A DNA stretch of 64,000 nt from assembly GCF_000346465.2 (NCBI RefSeq), contig NC_034014.1:4393510-4457509 (forward strand), in the 5' to 3' direction. The DNA is from Prunus persica (taxonomy: Eukaryota; Streptophyta; Magnoliopsida; Rosales; Rosaceae). Within the stretch, counting starts at the first letter, position 1, and each line of letters opens with the position of its first letter. Of the stretch, positions 1 through 12,119 are shown piece by piece. The translations under genes and the position numbers were made by a program. The notes under the pieces were generated by a model. That model saw nothing but the letters and a program-made list of their open reading frames with translations. It had not been told where the DNA came from and did no database searches.

Positions 1-799
1 CCCTTTATTTATGCATCTCCATTGATAATTGCCTAAGTTAGGCACCCCTTATTTTTAACCAAAAAATGGTTGGTGCCCATTTTCTTGACAACAGGGACGC
101 CGACGTTACACTCGCGCTCAAGAAGGCCAGTCAGTTATATATTTATTTTGAATTATTTATACCCACGGTAGCTAGACAACATGCCACATGGTCAACTTAA
201 AGGAATGCTTAAATTAGTCAGGTTTGAGACTATTGGAGTGTAAATTGACGAAATTGAAATCCCGATTCATATTGAGAATGACCCTAAATATCTAAGGGAT
301 GTTTTGTCTTTAGCCCTAAAGATAACTTGTAATATATTGATATTGTCTCATCAAATACTGCATGTTTTTTTTTTTTGTGATCAAAATATACTGCATGTTA
401 TATATCAGATCAAATACTGCAAATTTAGTCATAGCTAGCTTATTGGAATTTGTAATTTTTACTTCATGACCATAGTTCATCCCAAGTTATTCTTGAATAA
501 GATCGGACAATGATTAGAAGAACAAAATACAAGCAATCATTCAGAACCACAGATTAATAACAAACAATCTTCTTTGATTTGCTAGCTATATAAGCTTGAC
601 AGAAATGTTTTCTTCATCCTCATTCATTGTGTCTCCAGACAAATGGGATTCAGTCTTACAACTTACAACTGGTCGATGAAATTAAAGAAGATACTACATG
701 CAAACAAAGTCCTATTTTAATACAAGCTTTTAGAACAGAAGATGAAAAGAACTAAAGATAGATCCTCATATGGATCTTATATTAACCAAGCTCTCATTA
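1..799. other. Intergenic DNA, no gene seen
   Basis: AT-rich sequence with no convincing coding region. A T-rich run lies near 367-376. I see nothing else to annotate. Confidence 0.6.
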
Positions 800-862
800 T
801 TCTTGCTTCGGCTCCCAATGCAGGTATTGATAAAGAAGAGGCACAAACAAAAGATGCAAAGC
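800..862 (-). pseudogene. DUF674 last-exon relic
   Basis: On the minus strand a splice-like TTGCAG is followed by a reading frame resembling the short third exon of the DUF674 genes in this window (ALHLLF..., ending in EPKQE). The central VASFVCDSALT motif is deleted or scrambled. No first or second exon is attached. It is best read as the end of a decayed copy of the array. Confidence 0.5.
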
Positions 863-2621
863 CTGCAATAAGCAAGAAAATCACTAGTCATCAGAAAACT
901 CCTCTTGGTAGATATCCACTAAATCAGATGACTTGAAGCTTCAGTTAGAGACACATATACTCCATGTGCAGTCAACTTGATGTGGCATTCACAAAAACAC
1001 AAACAATATCTGTAGATTGATTCAAATCATCGACCGTAATGAGCATATCCACTTTACAGATTAGAGGTGTAGGTTGCGAAGATGACAATGTGCTCGTTCG
1101 TTGATCCACTATAATTCATGGTTGGTTAATGTTGTGTTTTACAAAGTATTAAAGACAACTTAAACCTCAGCCAAAAAAAAGAAAAAAAAGAGGAGGACAT
1201 GGAAAATGCAAACAAGTTACGCCAATGGGCATCATATTGGCCTAAGGTTCCAGTTTGTAGAAACAAAAGCATCACCTTATCATATTAGGCAATCGAGCTC
1301 TCCGGGATACAGTTCTTTATTTAATGTGACTGAGGAATACACTGGTGAGAGCAGAGTCACAAAGAAAAGAGGTCACCAAAAGACCAAGGGCCTGCAGCAA
1401 GTAACAATCCAAGAGACAACAACAGTTAAACTACATAGAATATGCACGTGATGAAGCTTCAAAACTAGAAGGAACACAGACAATGCATGGGCAGTCAAAT
1501 TAAAGCAGTGGCAGAGAAAATTAGGTGCGTACAATGCAAGTGTAAGGGACTGAAAATCATCAACTATAATAAGTTGCTACAAAGTTAAATTACAAAAAAT
1601 AACTAACCTCCTCCTTCCCAACCTGCACAGTTTGCATCTCAATGTCTGCGAATGGCACTTTCAATTCGTTCAAAACAGAAACGCCAAAGAGAGGAGATAT
1701 AGGCCTTATCATAAGACTGTCAGTTATTGTAAACATCGCCGGTCTACTCAAAAATCCTGCATCACTTTTGTAATCGCCTTGGGATTTGCAATACTTCAGT
1801 TTGAGTGGAACTGTCGTCGCACTATAAGGGATAAGGGTTTCATCATTAGTCAATATTTCCCGGTCACCATTAAATGACCGGTATAGTGCATAATAATATG
1901 AGGCTTCCGGGCCATCCTCAACTCCTAGAAGATGGTTCTCATAACAAAAACCAGGATAAAGCTTGGGAGTTCGTAGAATTTCCTTGTGGTAATTTGACTA
2001 GTATTGCTCATCAAGATCTTGGACACTCTTGTACAACTGATCAATGCAGCCTTTCGTAGAGGAAGAGCCATCCTGCATCTCTTTTAGTATGAACCCAAGT
2101 GGAACAGTTAGGAAACTGAAGAGTAAATTGACAAAATCCTCCCCTGCTTCTGCATAACAAACCATTTTCTTGGATTTGCTGACCATAAGATTGATAGAAA
2201 TGTTTTTTTCCTCGTTCATGGTTTCTCCTGCGGTTTGACCCTTAAAGCATATTCCTTGCGTAACACCTTTACTGTTCAGATTTGGTTCTGGTTTATGCTT
2301 CAGCAGAATATCTGTCAAAGGTGTCTTAGACACAAATGAGCATATAAGCAATTCAAAACCTGGAACAAAAAGTTAGGTCAGAGCCAAATGTGACAAAAGG
2401 AAAAAATTGGCATAAAAAAAAAACAGTTCAATTACCTCATCAAATCCTACATTCAAAGTCATCTCGTCAGTGCTGTTTGCATCCATCACACCAACCTTAG
2501 TAAGGAAAGAAGAGACTGCTGAGTTTACTGGGGGCATCACTTCTAAATCATCACTTATTATAAATCTGGTCAGTCCTTTACAAAAGACACCACCATTCGA
2601 AAGAGAGGAGCTTTTTAACTT

Positions 2622-3128
2622 TGTTTACACCATAGTGAACCGAGCAGACCCAGCATCAAAGCGACTAGCACCAAGGCAGCCACGCCTTCTCCCCTGCCGA
2701 AGGAAGACACACTTCTGAGGTGCCAGACACCTGCCGAAGCTCCTAACTGCCAAACCTAATCCCCAGGACACGTGTCGCCACCACGACGACTTGCACAAAG
2801 TCCCACATTGGAACTTTGTGCAAACCTCCTACTCTCACCTCCCTATAAATAGGGAACAGTACCCAGGTACAAAGGACAACTATTCTCCCACTTTTACTGT
2901 TACTCTGCCAGAATTACTACTTGTAACTGACTTAGGCATCGGAGAGCCTTCGGCCGGCACCACACCGGTGTCCGAAGCTTAACGATTGCTTCTCCCACTT
3001 TGTCTTCTGCAGGTTTCCCATCAACCTATATTTCACCAAGGGCCTCAGCTCTCTTCCCTGCTGAAGACCCCGCATACCTAATCACTAAGTTGGACTCACT
3101 ATTGGCCGGGCCATTTTGAGCATCAACA
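2622..3128 (+). repeat. 5' LTR of the Tat element
   Basis: 507 bp, TGTTTACACC...GCATCAACA. It contains the TATA-like CCTATAAATAG at about 2842-2852, which is the likely promoter of the genomic RNA. It is almost identical to the 3' LTR. Confidence 0.95.
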
Positions 3129-3129
3129 G

Positions 3130-3150
3130 TTTGGCGCCGTCTGTGGGAAT
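3130..3150 (+). other. Primer binding site
   Basis: TTTGGCGCCGTCTGTGGG starts two bases after the 5' LTR. The TGGCGCCG core is the usual minus-strand primer site of plant gypsy elements (complementary to a tRNA 3' end, often tRNA-Asp). The tRNA assignment is from family knowledge. Confidence 0.7.
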
Positions 3151-3240
3151 TCGACACTTGAATCCCCTCTTTCTCTATCAGCCCAGCTGGCTCCTTCACC
3201 CATCAGGCCCCGTCGCCTCTTCTTCACCCCACATTCCGCT

Positions 3241-4992
3241 ATGCCGATCGAGGATAGCCGCGATACCCAGCATCATACCCCCCGCGATGGTACTTCTAGA
3301 AGGAAATCTTCGGAAGATGCCACTCTCCAGGCAGAAGTGGAGCGTCTCCGCGACAGTGTCACTAAAATGTCGGAAAAATACGAGCACCTTCATTGCAGGA
3401 ATGTTGAGCTAGAACATGACTACCGTGTTTTAAAGCGGAACTGGGAAAGGACTCACACCCAGGATGCCCAGCAAGACCTCACCCAGAACGTTGGGCTTAT
3501 TCAGTCGAACCAGCCAGTACATTCCAGCCACAGTGCCTCGGCCCAAGCTAGGCTCCGCAAGGGTAAAGACCACCTTCATCCGGAGATAACCCAGTCACGA
3601 CCCCTTTGCGTTCCCCCACCGAGGGACCGGCCCCATGAACCAGTCAGGATCTACCAAGATTGCAGGGATCGCTTCTCGGACCGTCAGCCAAGGCCGATCC
3701 CTATCCCTGTCAACCTCGAAGACCCACGGGTGACACACCTGGGCCCCTCGCCAGCCCCCGTCGGCATACCCGACAAGGAAGGTGTCGGGGACTCGGATAC
3801 TTGGGAATTTTATAATTCAGAGACTGGCCAAATTACCACACCGAGGCGCTGAAAAATTGGGAACAATCCCCAGTCCCTGTCTGCCCCGCCCCCAGGCCTT
3901 TGCCACCTGAAACTCTTCCTCATGCCGACCCGGCCATGAGGCTTCTCTTTGAAAAGGTCAGGCGCCTGGAAAGCGAACAACATCGCAGTCATCAACCCCT
4001 CTGGGCAAAACCACGACCAGGGCCCTTTACCGAACGCATCTTCCACTACCACCAGGAGAAAGATATCCAGCCACTCCGCATCGCTTTCTACACTGGCACG
4101 GAGGACCCTCTCACCCACATCCACTCCTTCTAGTCTGCCCTTGGGTGCAAAGGCCTCACCGATGAAGGCATGTGCCTCCTTTTCCCTTCCACCCTCAGCG
4201 GCGCGGCCCTGAATTGTTCTACAGGCTCCACCCCCGCACCATCAACTCCTTCACTAGTCTCAAGCAGACGTTCCTGGACCATTTTATGATCCAGACTGAT
4301 CGCCTATACTCTGCCGACGACTTGTATATGCTTAGGCAGGCTGAGGACGAACCCCTTCGGGAATATGCAGCTCGGTTCAGTCATGAATACTCCCGCTGCC
4401 AGACACTGACGATAGCGCTGCCTTCGGTGCTTTTAAGAGCGGCCTCCGCGAGTCCAACTTCCGCTACCTGGTTCATAGCAACAGTTGGAACACATATGCA
4501 GAGCTGATGAAGCAGGCGGCGATCCATGCTAAGGCTGAATACTTCAATTCCAAGCGTGGCCCAGCCAACCTGGCGGGCAACACTTTCGCCGACCCTCCAC
4601 CTGCTTCAGCACCCGCCCCAGCCCCACCTCAGCATTCTACCCCTGCCCCGAGTGCCCAGGACAACCAACAACATAAGCGGAAGGATAGCTACCAGCATCC
4701 CTTCGGTAATAACAAACGTGGAAGACATGGCAACCACCACCACTCTAGCGGAGGCAACCCTCCTAGGCCTGGTGATCGGGCCCCTCTTCCCTTCACACAC
4801 AGGCCCAGGTTTGAGGTTTTTACGACTCTCAACACCACCTATGAGAACGTCCTGGTGCGTGAAGCCCCTATCATCCCCAAGCCACCCCCCGGAGACCATC
4901 CAACAAGCCTATGCCAAACACGGGGGTCTTCTGCCGCTTTCATCAATTCAGCGGCCATCACACCGAGTCTTGTGTTGCGTTGTGCAACATAA
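3241..4992 (+). pseudogene. gag: Retrotransposon gag, frame-broken
   Basis: The reading starts MPIEDSRDTQHH at 3241 and runs to a TGA at 3850. It continues through pieces at about 3900-4133, 4172-4507 and 4507-4992 in changing frames. The middle part (FYTGTEDPLTHIHSF, then FYRLHPRTINSF...FLDHF) is the retrotransposon gag domain that forms the particle shell. A TAG interrupts after HIHSF at 4131-4133, and the reading shifts near 4213. The following Pro/Ala-rich linker leads to the Tat-type CRFHQFSGHHTESC zinc-binding motif at about 4924-4975. Gag is therefore recognisable but not translatable as one protein here. The breaks look like one-base losses and could be real decay or assembly indels. 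Confidence 0.8.
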
Positions 4993-5774
4993 TTGAAGGG
5001 CTAATACGGGAGGGTAAGCTGGACAACTATGTGCGCAACATACCAGCCCCGCCTAACCCTCACCAACGACAAATCAACATGATCTCCACCATCAGCGGAG
5101 GTCCTACCCTGGCTGGCACCTCCAACAACTCCATCAAACATTATGTCCGCTCCACCTATGCGCACCAGGTCTTCAGCACCGAGCAGGGACGCTTGCCAAA
5201 GACCCACAGGACTGGCTGGGCCCCCATTACCTTCTGCGAGGAGGAGGAGCGTGGTGTTATCCTCCCCCATGACGATCCACTCATTATCCGGGCTGACATT
5301 TCTAACTTCGACGTTGGGCGTATCCTGGTGGACACTGGCAGCTCGGTCAGTGTGATGTTTGTCGATGCCTTCAATGAACTCCAGGTCCCGCCTCACCTAC
5401 TCGACCGAAGCATCACACCCCTTGTGAGCTTCTCGGGTGATGTGGTCCAGCCCATCGGGAGCATTCATCTCCCTATCTCAATTGGGGCCGCACCCCAGCG
5501 GACGACGATCACTACCCCCTTCCTTATCGTCGATTGCCCCACAGCCTACAACGTCATCCTCGGCCGCCCAGCCTTGGCCCAAATGAGGGCTTTTATTTCC
5601 ACGCATATGCTGCTGTTGAAGTTTCCCACTCCTAATGGCCCAGGCACGGTGCGTGGCGACCAACTCGGAGCCCGAAGCTGCTATGCTTCAGCCGTCAAAT
5701 CCACCAATCGCCAACACAGGAGTGAAGCCCTAGCAGTAACCAAGGCTCCCGCCCCTCCTCAAGCTGGCACATAA
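4911..5774 (+). CDS. Gag C-terminus and aspartic protease
   Basis: An open frame of 287 codons. The first 40 residues hold the zinc-binding CxFH...GHxTExC motif. Around residues 138-150 comes VDTGSSVSVMF, the D-T/S-G active-site loop of retroviral-type aspartic proteases, and ILGRPAL follows about 75 residues later as the second conserved protease motif. The protease cuts the gag-pol precursor in the particle. The frame ends just before the RT start at 5823, so pro and pol are separated here by a stop. Confidence 0.85.
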   Translation: MPNTGVFCRFHQFSGHHTESCVALCNIIEGLIREGKLDNYVRNIPAPPNPHQRQINMISTISGGPTLAGTSNNSIKHYVRSTYAHQVFSTEQGRLPKTHRTGWAPITFCEEEERGVILPHDDPLIIRADISNFDVGRILVDTGSSVSVMFVDAFNELQVPPHLLDRSITPLVSFSGDVVQPIGSIHLPISIGAAPQRTTITTPFLIVDCPTAYNVILGRPALAQMRAFISTHMLLLKFPTPNGPGTVRGDQLGARSCYASAVKSTNRQHRSEALAVTKAPAPPQAGT

Positions 5775-5822
5775 CCACCTGAAGACCCAAGGGAGGAGTC
5801 CATCGCACCACAGGCCGAACCT

Positions 5823-6928
5823 ATGGAGGACCTGGAGCTGGTTACCCTCTATGACGATATCCCGGATCGACAAGTCCGGATCGGCACCTCCATCTCGCCA
5901 GAGCTTCGCTCTGACCTGGTCGCCTTCCTCCGCCTCAACTCCGAAGTCTTCGCATGGTCCTACAATGACATGCCTGGCATATCACCAGACATCATATCCC
6001 ATAGGCTTAGCGTCAATCCTGCCGTCAGACCAGTCCGACAGAAGCGTCGCGCTTATGATCCCGAGCGCTATGAGGCCATGAGGGTGGAGGTGGATCGATT
6101 GAGTAGCATCGGATTCATCAGGGAAGTTGACTATCCTACATGGCTGGCTAATGTCGTGATGGTCCGCAAGCCAAGAAAGGGCTGCGCATGTGTGTCGATT
6201 ACACCAACCTTAATCGGGCTTGCCCAAAGGACAGCTTCTCGCTACCCCGCATTGACCAGCTAGTCCACGCCACAGCCGGCCACGCCCTCCTTAGCTTCAT
6301 GGATGCTTATTCAGGTTACAACCAGATCTTCATGCATCCAGAAGATCAGGCCCACACCTCTTTCATTACGGACCGCGGCCTCTACTGCTATAAGGTGATG
6401 CCCTTTGGCCTCAAAAACGCCGGGGCTACTTATCAGCGTCTGGTGAATCAGCTCTTTGCCCCACTGATTGGCAATACCATGGAGGTCTATGTCGATGACA
6501 TGCTAGTCAAGAGTCGCACAGCTGACCAACACATCCCTAACCTCTCTGCCATGTTCACCATCCTGAAGCAGTACAAAATGAGGCTTAACCCCACCAAATG
6601 TGCATTCGGGGTGGCTTCCGGCAAATTCCTAGGCTTCATGATCAGCCAGAGGGGTATTGAGGCCAATCCAAAAAAGATCCAGGCCATCTTAGACATGACG
6701 GTACCTAAGACGGTCAAAGATATCCAAAGCCTTACAGGGCGTGTCGCAGCCCTGACCAGATTTATCTCCAAAGCCACTGATCGCTGCGCCCCATTCTTCA
6801 AGGCCCTTAAAGGCACCAAAAGAACATCACCTGGACTGCTGAATGCAACACGGCTTTCAACGAGCTCAAGGAGTATATGGGCCGGGCCCCTTTATTGTCA
6901 ACCCCTGAGCACGGAGACATCCTCGTGA
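5823..6928 (+). pseudogene. Reverse transcriptase domain, two frame breaks
   Basis: The N-terminal part (5823-6263) has the typical SVNPAVRPVRQKRR and EVDRLSSIGFIREVDYPTWLANVVMV. After an apparent one-base loss near 6184 the frame changes. It continues at 6188-6928 with MCVDYTNLNRACPKDSFSLPRID, MPFGLKNAGATYQRLVN and the catalytic YVDDM (about residues 100-104 of this piece). A second one-base loss near 6822 shifts the frame again into RNase H. All the core RT motifs are present, so the domain was functional recently. The product copies genomic RNA to DNA. Confidence 0.85.
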
Positions 6929-9099
6929 TTTATCTCTCCATCTCAGCTTCGGCTGTTAGCTCTGTGCTCATCCGATCAAAAGATAACGCGGAACACCCAG
7001 TGCATTATGTTAGTAAAGCATTGCAAGATGCCGAAGTTCGATACCCGGACATCGAAAAATTGGCGTTCGCCCTGGTCGTCTCGGCAAGACGCCTCCGACC
7101 ATATTTCCAAGCTCACACCATCCATGTCTTAACCAACCAACCGCTCCGACAGGTGTTGCAGAAGCCAAAAACTTCTGGGAGGCTGGTTAAGTGGGCCATT
7201 GAACTTGGCGAGTTTGATATCCATTACAAACCCCGCCCGGCTCTAAGGGGACAGGCCGTTGCCGACTTCTTATCCGAATTCACGGAGCCTCAAGCTTCGT
7301 CAGCTATCCAGCCCATAATCGAACCCAATCCACCGCCCAGCCAGGACCAAACCCCCACCGAAGGCAATCTCGACCTAACCCAGCCTCTGTGGACCTTATT
7401 CGTAGACGGCTCTTCTAATGCCCAGGGCTGTGGGGCCGGCCTCGTTCTCATCTCCCCAGACAAGGTTTCCCTCGAGTACGCCCTTCGCTTCAAATTCCAA
7501 ACCTCCAACAATGAGGCCGAATATGAAGCACTCTTAGCTGGTCTTCGGTTAGCCAAAGAGATGGACGCCAGGAAAATTCAGATATTCAGCGATTCACAAC
7601 TCGTGGTCCACCAGGTCAACCAGGACTTCACGGCTAAGGATGCCTCTATGACGGCCTACCTCCAGCACGCTCGGCACTTGCTGGCGACCTTCCACGCCCA
7701 CTCTATCAAGCAAGTGCCGCGCTCCGAGAATAGCCATGCCGATGCACTAGCCAGGTTGGCATCAGCCTTGGAGCAAGGAATGGGTCGCCACATCCACATC
7801 AAGTTTTTGGCCCAGCCCAGCACACAAGCCCCACTCATCTGCACTATTGATCACAGCCCTACATGGATGGACCCCATCCTCCAGTTCTTACAGAACCAAA
7901 CACTACCGGCTAATCCGGCAGAGGCACGAAGCGTTCGCCATCGCTCTGCCCGTTACCTGATCATTAACGGCTCCTTATACAAGTGGGGTTTCAGCCTTCC
8001 TTACCTCCGATGCCTGACTCCAGAGGAGGGTCACTATGTCCTCCGAGAAATCCATGAAGGCATATGCGGTAACCACTCGGGCACACGCTCGCTGGCCCAT
8101 AAGGCAATCCGCCAAGGATACGTTTGGCCATCACTCCACACTGACGCCCAGGAATTCACCCAGAAATGCGACAAGTGTCAGCGATTTGCCAACATTCCAC
8201 AACTCCCGGCTGAACCGTTGACTGCCATCGTCAGCCCTTGGCCATTTGCCCAATGGGGACTGGATTTCATTGGACCTATGCCAGAGGGCAAGGGTCAAGT
8301 CAAGTATGCAGTTGTGGCCGTAGACTACTTCACCAAGTGGGCTGAGGCTGAGGCCTTGGCCACCATCACTGCAGCTCGCATCGAATCCTTTGTGTGGCAA
8401 AACATTGTATATCACTTCGGCATCCCCAACTCCATCGTCACCGACAATGACCGGCAATTTGACAACGCCAAATTCAAACAATTTTGTTCCAACCTCAAGA
8501 TTCGTCTGTGTTTCGCCTCCCCAGCCCATCCTCAGTCCAATGGCCAGGTCGAAGCTGTGAACAAAATTATCAAGAAGACCCTCAAAACAAAACTTGACAA
8601 AGCCAAGGGCTGCTGGCCAGAACTACTCCCAGAAGTACTCTGGTCCTACCGCACCACCTTCGGCACATTCACGGGTGAAACGCCGTTCTCCCTATCATTT
8701 AGAACCGAGGCCGTGGCTCCGGTAGTGATTGGCCAGCCCACATACCGAACCTCCACTTACGATGCCACGGCCAATGACGAGCAGTTGGCCCTCAACCTCG
8801 ACTTCATTGACGAGCTCCGGGACCAATCGAGCATGCATAATGTCGCGTACAAACAACGGATCGCCAAATATTACGACTCCCGAGTCAAGCCCCGTGCTTT
8901 CAAAATGGGGGACTGGGTCATGCGCAAAGTTTCCTTGGCTACCAAAAATCCCAACGAAGGTACCCTCGGCCCTACATGGGAAGGTCCTTATGAGATTATC
9001 AAAATCTGCCGCCCCGGCACTTATCAGCTTCGTGATTCCACAGGCAAGACGCTGCCTCACCCGTGGAATGCTGACCACCTCAAGTACTATTACAAGTAA
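6877..9099 (+). CDS. RNase H, second RNase H and integrase
   Basis: 740 open codons. Residues about 10-140 are the ordinary gypsy RNase H (HYVSKALQDAEVRYPDIEKLAFALV). Residues about 170-300 are a second RNase H with WTLFVDGSSNAQGCGAG, NNEAEYEALLAGL and IFSDSQLVV, giving the D-E-D acidic residues; a dual RNase H is a mark of Tat elements. The integrase follows: an HHCC zinc finger (HEGICGNHSG...CDKCQRF), then the DDE core at WGLDFIGPM, VTDNDRQFDN and NGQVEAVNKIIKK. A GDWV/EGPYEI C-terminal region ends the protein at NADHLKYYYK. This part is uninterrupted. Confidence 0.92.
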   Translation: MGRAPLLSTPEHGDILVIYLSISASAVSSVLIRSKDNAEHPVHYVSKALQDAEVRYPDIEKLAFALVVSARRLRPYFQAHTIHVLTNQPLRQVLQKPKTSGRLVKWAIELGEFDIHYKPRPALRGQAVADFLSEFTEPQASSAIQPIIEPNPPPSQDQTPTEGNLDLTQPLWTLFVDGSSNAQGCGAGLVLISPDKVSLEYALRFKFQTSNNEAEYEALLAGLRLAKEMDARKIQIFSDSQLVVHQVNQDFTAKDASMTAYLQHARHLLATFHAHSIKQVPRSENSHADALARLASALEQGMGRHIHIKFLAQPSTQAPLICTIDHSPTWMDPILQFLQNQTLPANPAEARSVRHRSARYLIINGSLYKWGFSLPYLRCLTPEEGHYVLREIHEGICGNHSGTRSLAHKAIRQGYVWPSLHTDAQEFTQKCDKCQRFANIPQLPAEPLTAIVSPWPFAQWGLDFIGPMPEGKGQVKYAVVAVDYFTKWAEAEALATITAARIESFVWQNIVYHFGIPNSIVTDNDRQFDNAKFKQFCSNLKIRLCFASPAHPQSNGQVEAVNKIIKKTLKTKLDKAKGCWPELLPEVLWSYRTTFGTFTGETPFSLSFRTEAVAPVVIGQPTYRTSTYDATANDEQLALNLDFIDELRDQSSMHNVAYKQRIAKYYDSRVKPRAFKMGDWVMRKVSLATKNPNEGTLGPTWEGPYEIIKICRPGTYQLRDSTGKTLPHPWNADHLKYYYK

Positions 9100-9418
9100 A
9101 CATATCTAGACCCTAGGACAATACTTTGGTCTTGATTATTTACTGTAAGGTAGAAGTAAGGTATCTAGACCCTAGACCACTTGTACCTTCTGCCTTTCGG
9201 CACCTATTTAAATGAAACGCCTGACTTCGGCTCATTTTCATGCATTCACATGGCTATTACTTTACTAACACAATTGATATCACACAAGTCTCATATCACA
9301 AATCAAAACACCCTTGCTCCAGGCAAGGACAAGTGTTCATACATAAACAAAATAAACAGTGTTCCAACACAATCACTAAAGTACATAATCACTATAACAC
9401 ATAACGAAGGCAACGCCT

Positions 9419-11657
9419 TCAACACTCGGTCGACGGGGCATCCTCACTGGCCGGCTCAGCCTCTGGTGTCGGGGCGCTAGCATCAGCAGGAGGGGTCTGT
9501 GCAGTAGGCTCGCCACTGGTGTCAAAGTTAATCTCCACCGAGGGGTTGAACCTAACCAACCTATCTTCCCAGCGAAGCTGCTCATCAACCAGTCGGTCCA
9601 TGATATAGCTCTTCAGCTCCTCTGAGGATCGGAAGGACTCAATCGCCTCGACTCGGGCAGCAGCCACCTCCTCGGCCTTCGATCTCTTCAGCTCCTCCAC
9701 CTCCTTGGCCAGGGCCGCCTTTTGAACCAGCAAGGCGTTCTTCTCTCGGATGGCCTCCTGCGCCTCCGCCATTTTGCTCTTGGCTAGCTCATCCTGCCTC
9801 TTCAGCCTCTGGATCTCCTTATCAGCCTTAGCCATGCTGACGTACATCTCGCCAAAGGCCTGCAAAACAAAAACCATGTTAGTCAATCCACACAAAAATA
9901 ATCCAACACAAATACATTCAAAATGGGCCTAAACACTTACATAGGCAGAGGTGAGGATCGTCTTTTAGGCCCGGTCAATGAAGGAAGAAGCTGGAGTCCT
10001 CGCCAGAGCCTCAGGGTCGCTCTTCACGCCTTCCAGGAAGACGTTCACTAAAGGCACCTCCTGCCGGTGCATAGCCAGGTTGACCTCCTTCTTCTGTTGG
10101 GCGTAGCCTGCCAAAGTCTACCTTCTCTACCCCTTCAGCAAACACGTCCTCCATGCCGAAGGGTAGCTTCGGCGGTGCCTGCAGATCAAAGGGCGGAAGT
10201 CTCGGCCCTGACCCCATCATATGCTGATGAGCCTCCTCCAAGGCTTTTCTTTTCCCCAGCACGTCCGCGACCCGACCCTCATCATCATCCCTGGGTCATT
10301 TTCCAGCACTCTTCTCAGCTTTCCTGGCCCGAGACTCCCTCAGCCGCTTCTGCATCTCACCCTCATCAATGTCTACGGCCACCTTCGTGCTCCCCCTTAT
10401 GATGCCAGCCACTGTCAAAACAAACAAAGCAATTCTATTACTCAAACTCACAAAGGCTCAGCACACAACAAAAAGATAACCCAGGTACTTACTTCCTTGC
10501 AGCAGTCCGGACTCAAACAAATTCTTCTGCGTGACTAGGTTCCCGCACTCACGCTTAATCTCTGATAGCTGCGCCCTCACCCACTCAACCTCGTCTTCTT
10601 GCTCCTTGGAGATAGGGCCCCACTTCGCTGAACCTGCACCGAGAGTTAGAAACTACTTAGCCATTTACACTGGCACAAACAAAGTACAGAACCAAAAATA
10701 GGAGCCAAGACAACACAATCAGGCATTAGACAATCTTAAGGGATGGGGCCAAGGACCTATCAACTGGAAGTGGGTAGGAATGTGCTGGACAACGCTCTTC
10801 CCTGGAGGACTCTCCCAGTCCCCGTAGGCCATGCACCACCTGTTCCTCCAGGACTTTTGCGTTGTGGGCTTGTGTCCAATAAAATAACCCCTCTCCTTCG
10901 CCTTTCGGCAATTGGCCTGTACCCAGCCAAAAGTCCCCTGCTGCTTCGAAATGGAGTACAGGTACATGAATTGCTCAAACGTTGGCTCCCCTAACCCAGC
11001 CAACCACCAGGCAATATACACCCCATGAAGAAGAATCCAAAAGTTGGGATTATACTGCCCCGGTGCATACCCCAACTTGGCCAACATCATCTGAACCCAC
11101 GGATGAAACGGTAGTCTGAAGCCGTACCGATATATATCTGTAAAAATCATCACGGAGCCATCCGAAGGATATCTGACTACATCGGCCTCAGTGGGTAACC
11201 TCAAGCCTACATAGGCTGGCACACAAAAATCTGTTCGTAGCTGGGCCAATTTCGCTTCTGTAAGTGTATTCCGCCGCGGCAACGGGACACCAACCCGGAT
11301 GTCTAATCCCTCTGATACCGAAGCCACGGCTATACCCACAGACCCTGATGGTGATGCCTGGTTGCTCGAACCCACTTCTTGCGTTTGAGGCAAGGCTAAA
11401 ACCCGATTTGCTATAGCCTCTAACTCTATATAATTTCTCTGCATCTCCCTATATGCAGCCGACCCAGAGTCTCCCGATGGCTCAGCCCTCTCACCCCCAG
11501 GCCCTATCATCCTACTTTCTATGGTTCCTTCTACCATACCCTCTGTCTCTGAACTTTCCTCTTCAGAACATATATATTGGCTCGGCTCTTGACTCTCAAT
11601 ATCATCCCCACCAAAGGCAGGGGGGTCAGGACTTTCTCTATCAGAACTTTCAGACAT
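9419..11657 (-). pseudogene. Antisense multi-exon gene of the Tat element
   Basis: A minus-strand gene lies between integrase and the 3' LTR. Exon 1 starts at 11657 (MSESSDRESPDPPAFGGDD) and encodes an acidic N-terminus followed by the retrotransposon-typical block PAYVGLRLPTEADVVRYP...GYAPGQYNPNFW...WLAGLGEPTFEQFMYLYS. Further exons are visible: 10493-10633 (SAKWGPISKEQEDEVEWV), one from 10411 onwards (MAGIIRGSTKVAVD), and a last coiled-coil exon from about 9861 to 9419 rich in Lys/Glu/Ala. A TGA follows SRARKAEKSAGK in the third block, so the copy looks broken. Antisense genes in this place are known in Tat/Grande elements; their role is unknown. Exact splice sites are inferred. Confidence 0.65.
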
Positions 11658-12119
11658 CTAAAATATGCACAAACAAGAAAAAGGAACTAATGCACATGCA
11701 GAGATGATCGAACCACAACAACAAAAATTTGAAAAATCTTCATGCCAGGCAAGAATTCTACATGTTCATACATATGTTCAACATGTTCATCATGTTCTTG
11801 CTCATGTTCAATGTGTCCTTCCTAGCCTTCAACATGTTCATGCAAAACAATACATTTCAATTCAAAGGTTCTAGCGAAATAAGGTCTAACCTTGTTCGTA
11901 GCACCACGAATGGATCGCCGGATATCGCCTCTCCTCCCCTTCAAATTCTCACAATTTTTCTCAACTCAACTCAGTGTGGTGCCTTCACCACTCCAAGTTC
12001 CTATTTGTAGCCAACTAAGGGTACCCACGCCTCGTTTCACGAGCAAACCCTAGCACCCTTTCATATTCCTTCCTAAATCCCTTGTACCTACACACAATTT
12101 GAAATTCAATTTTCAAATA

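Noticed and set aside
5001..5396. Minus-strand frames opposite gag-pol and elsewhere in the retrotransposon (for example 8131-8529, 8695-9078)
   Set aside because: They are shadows of the GC-rich coding strand with no family signal.
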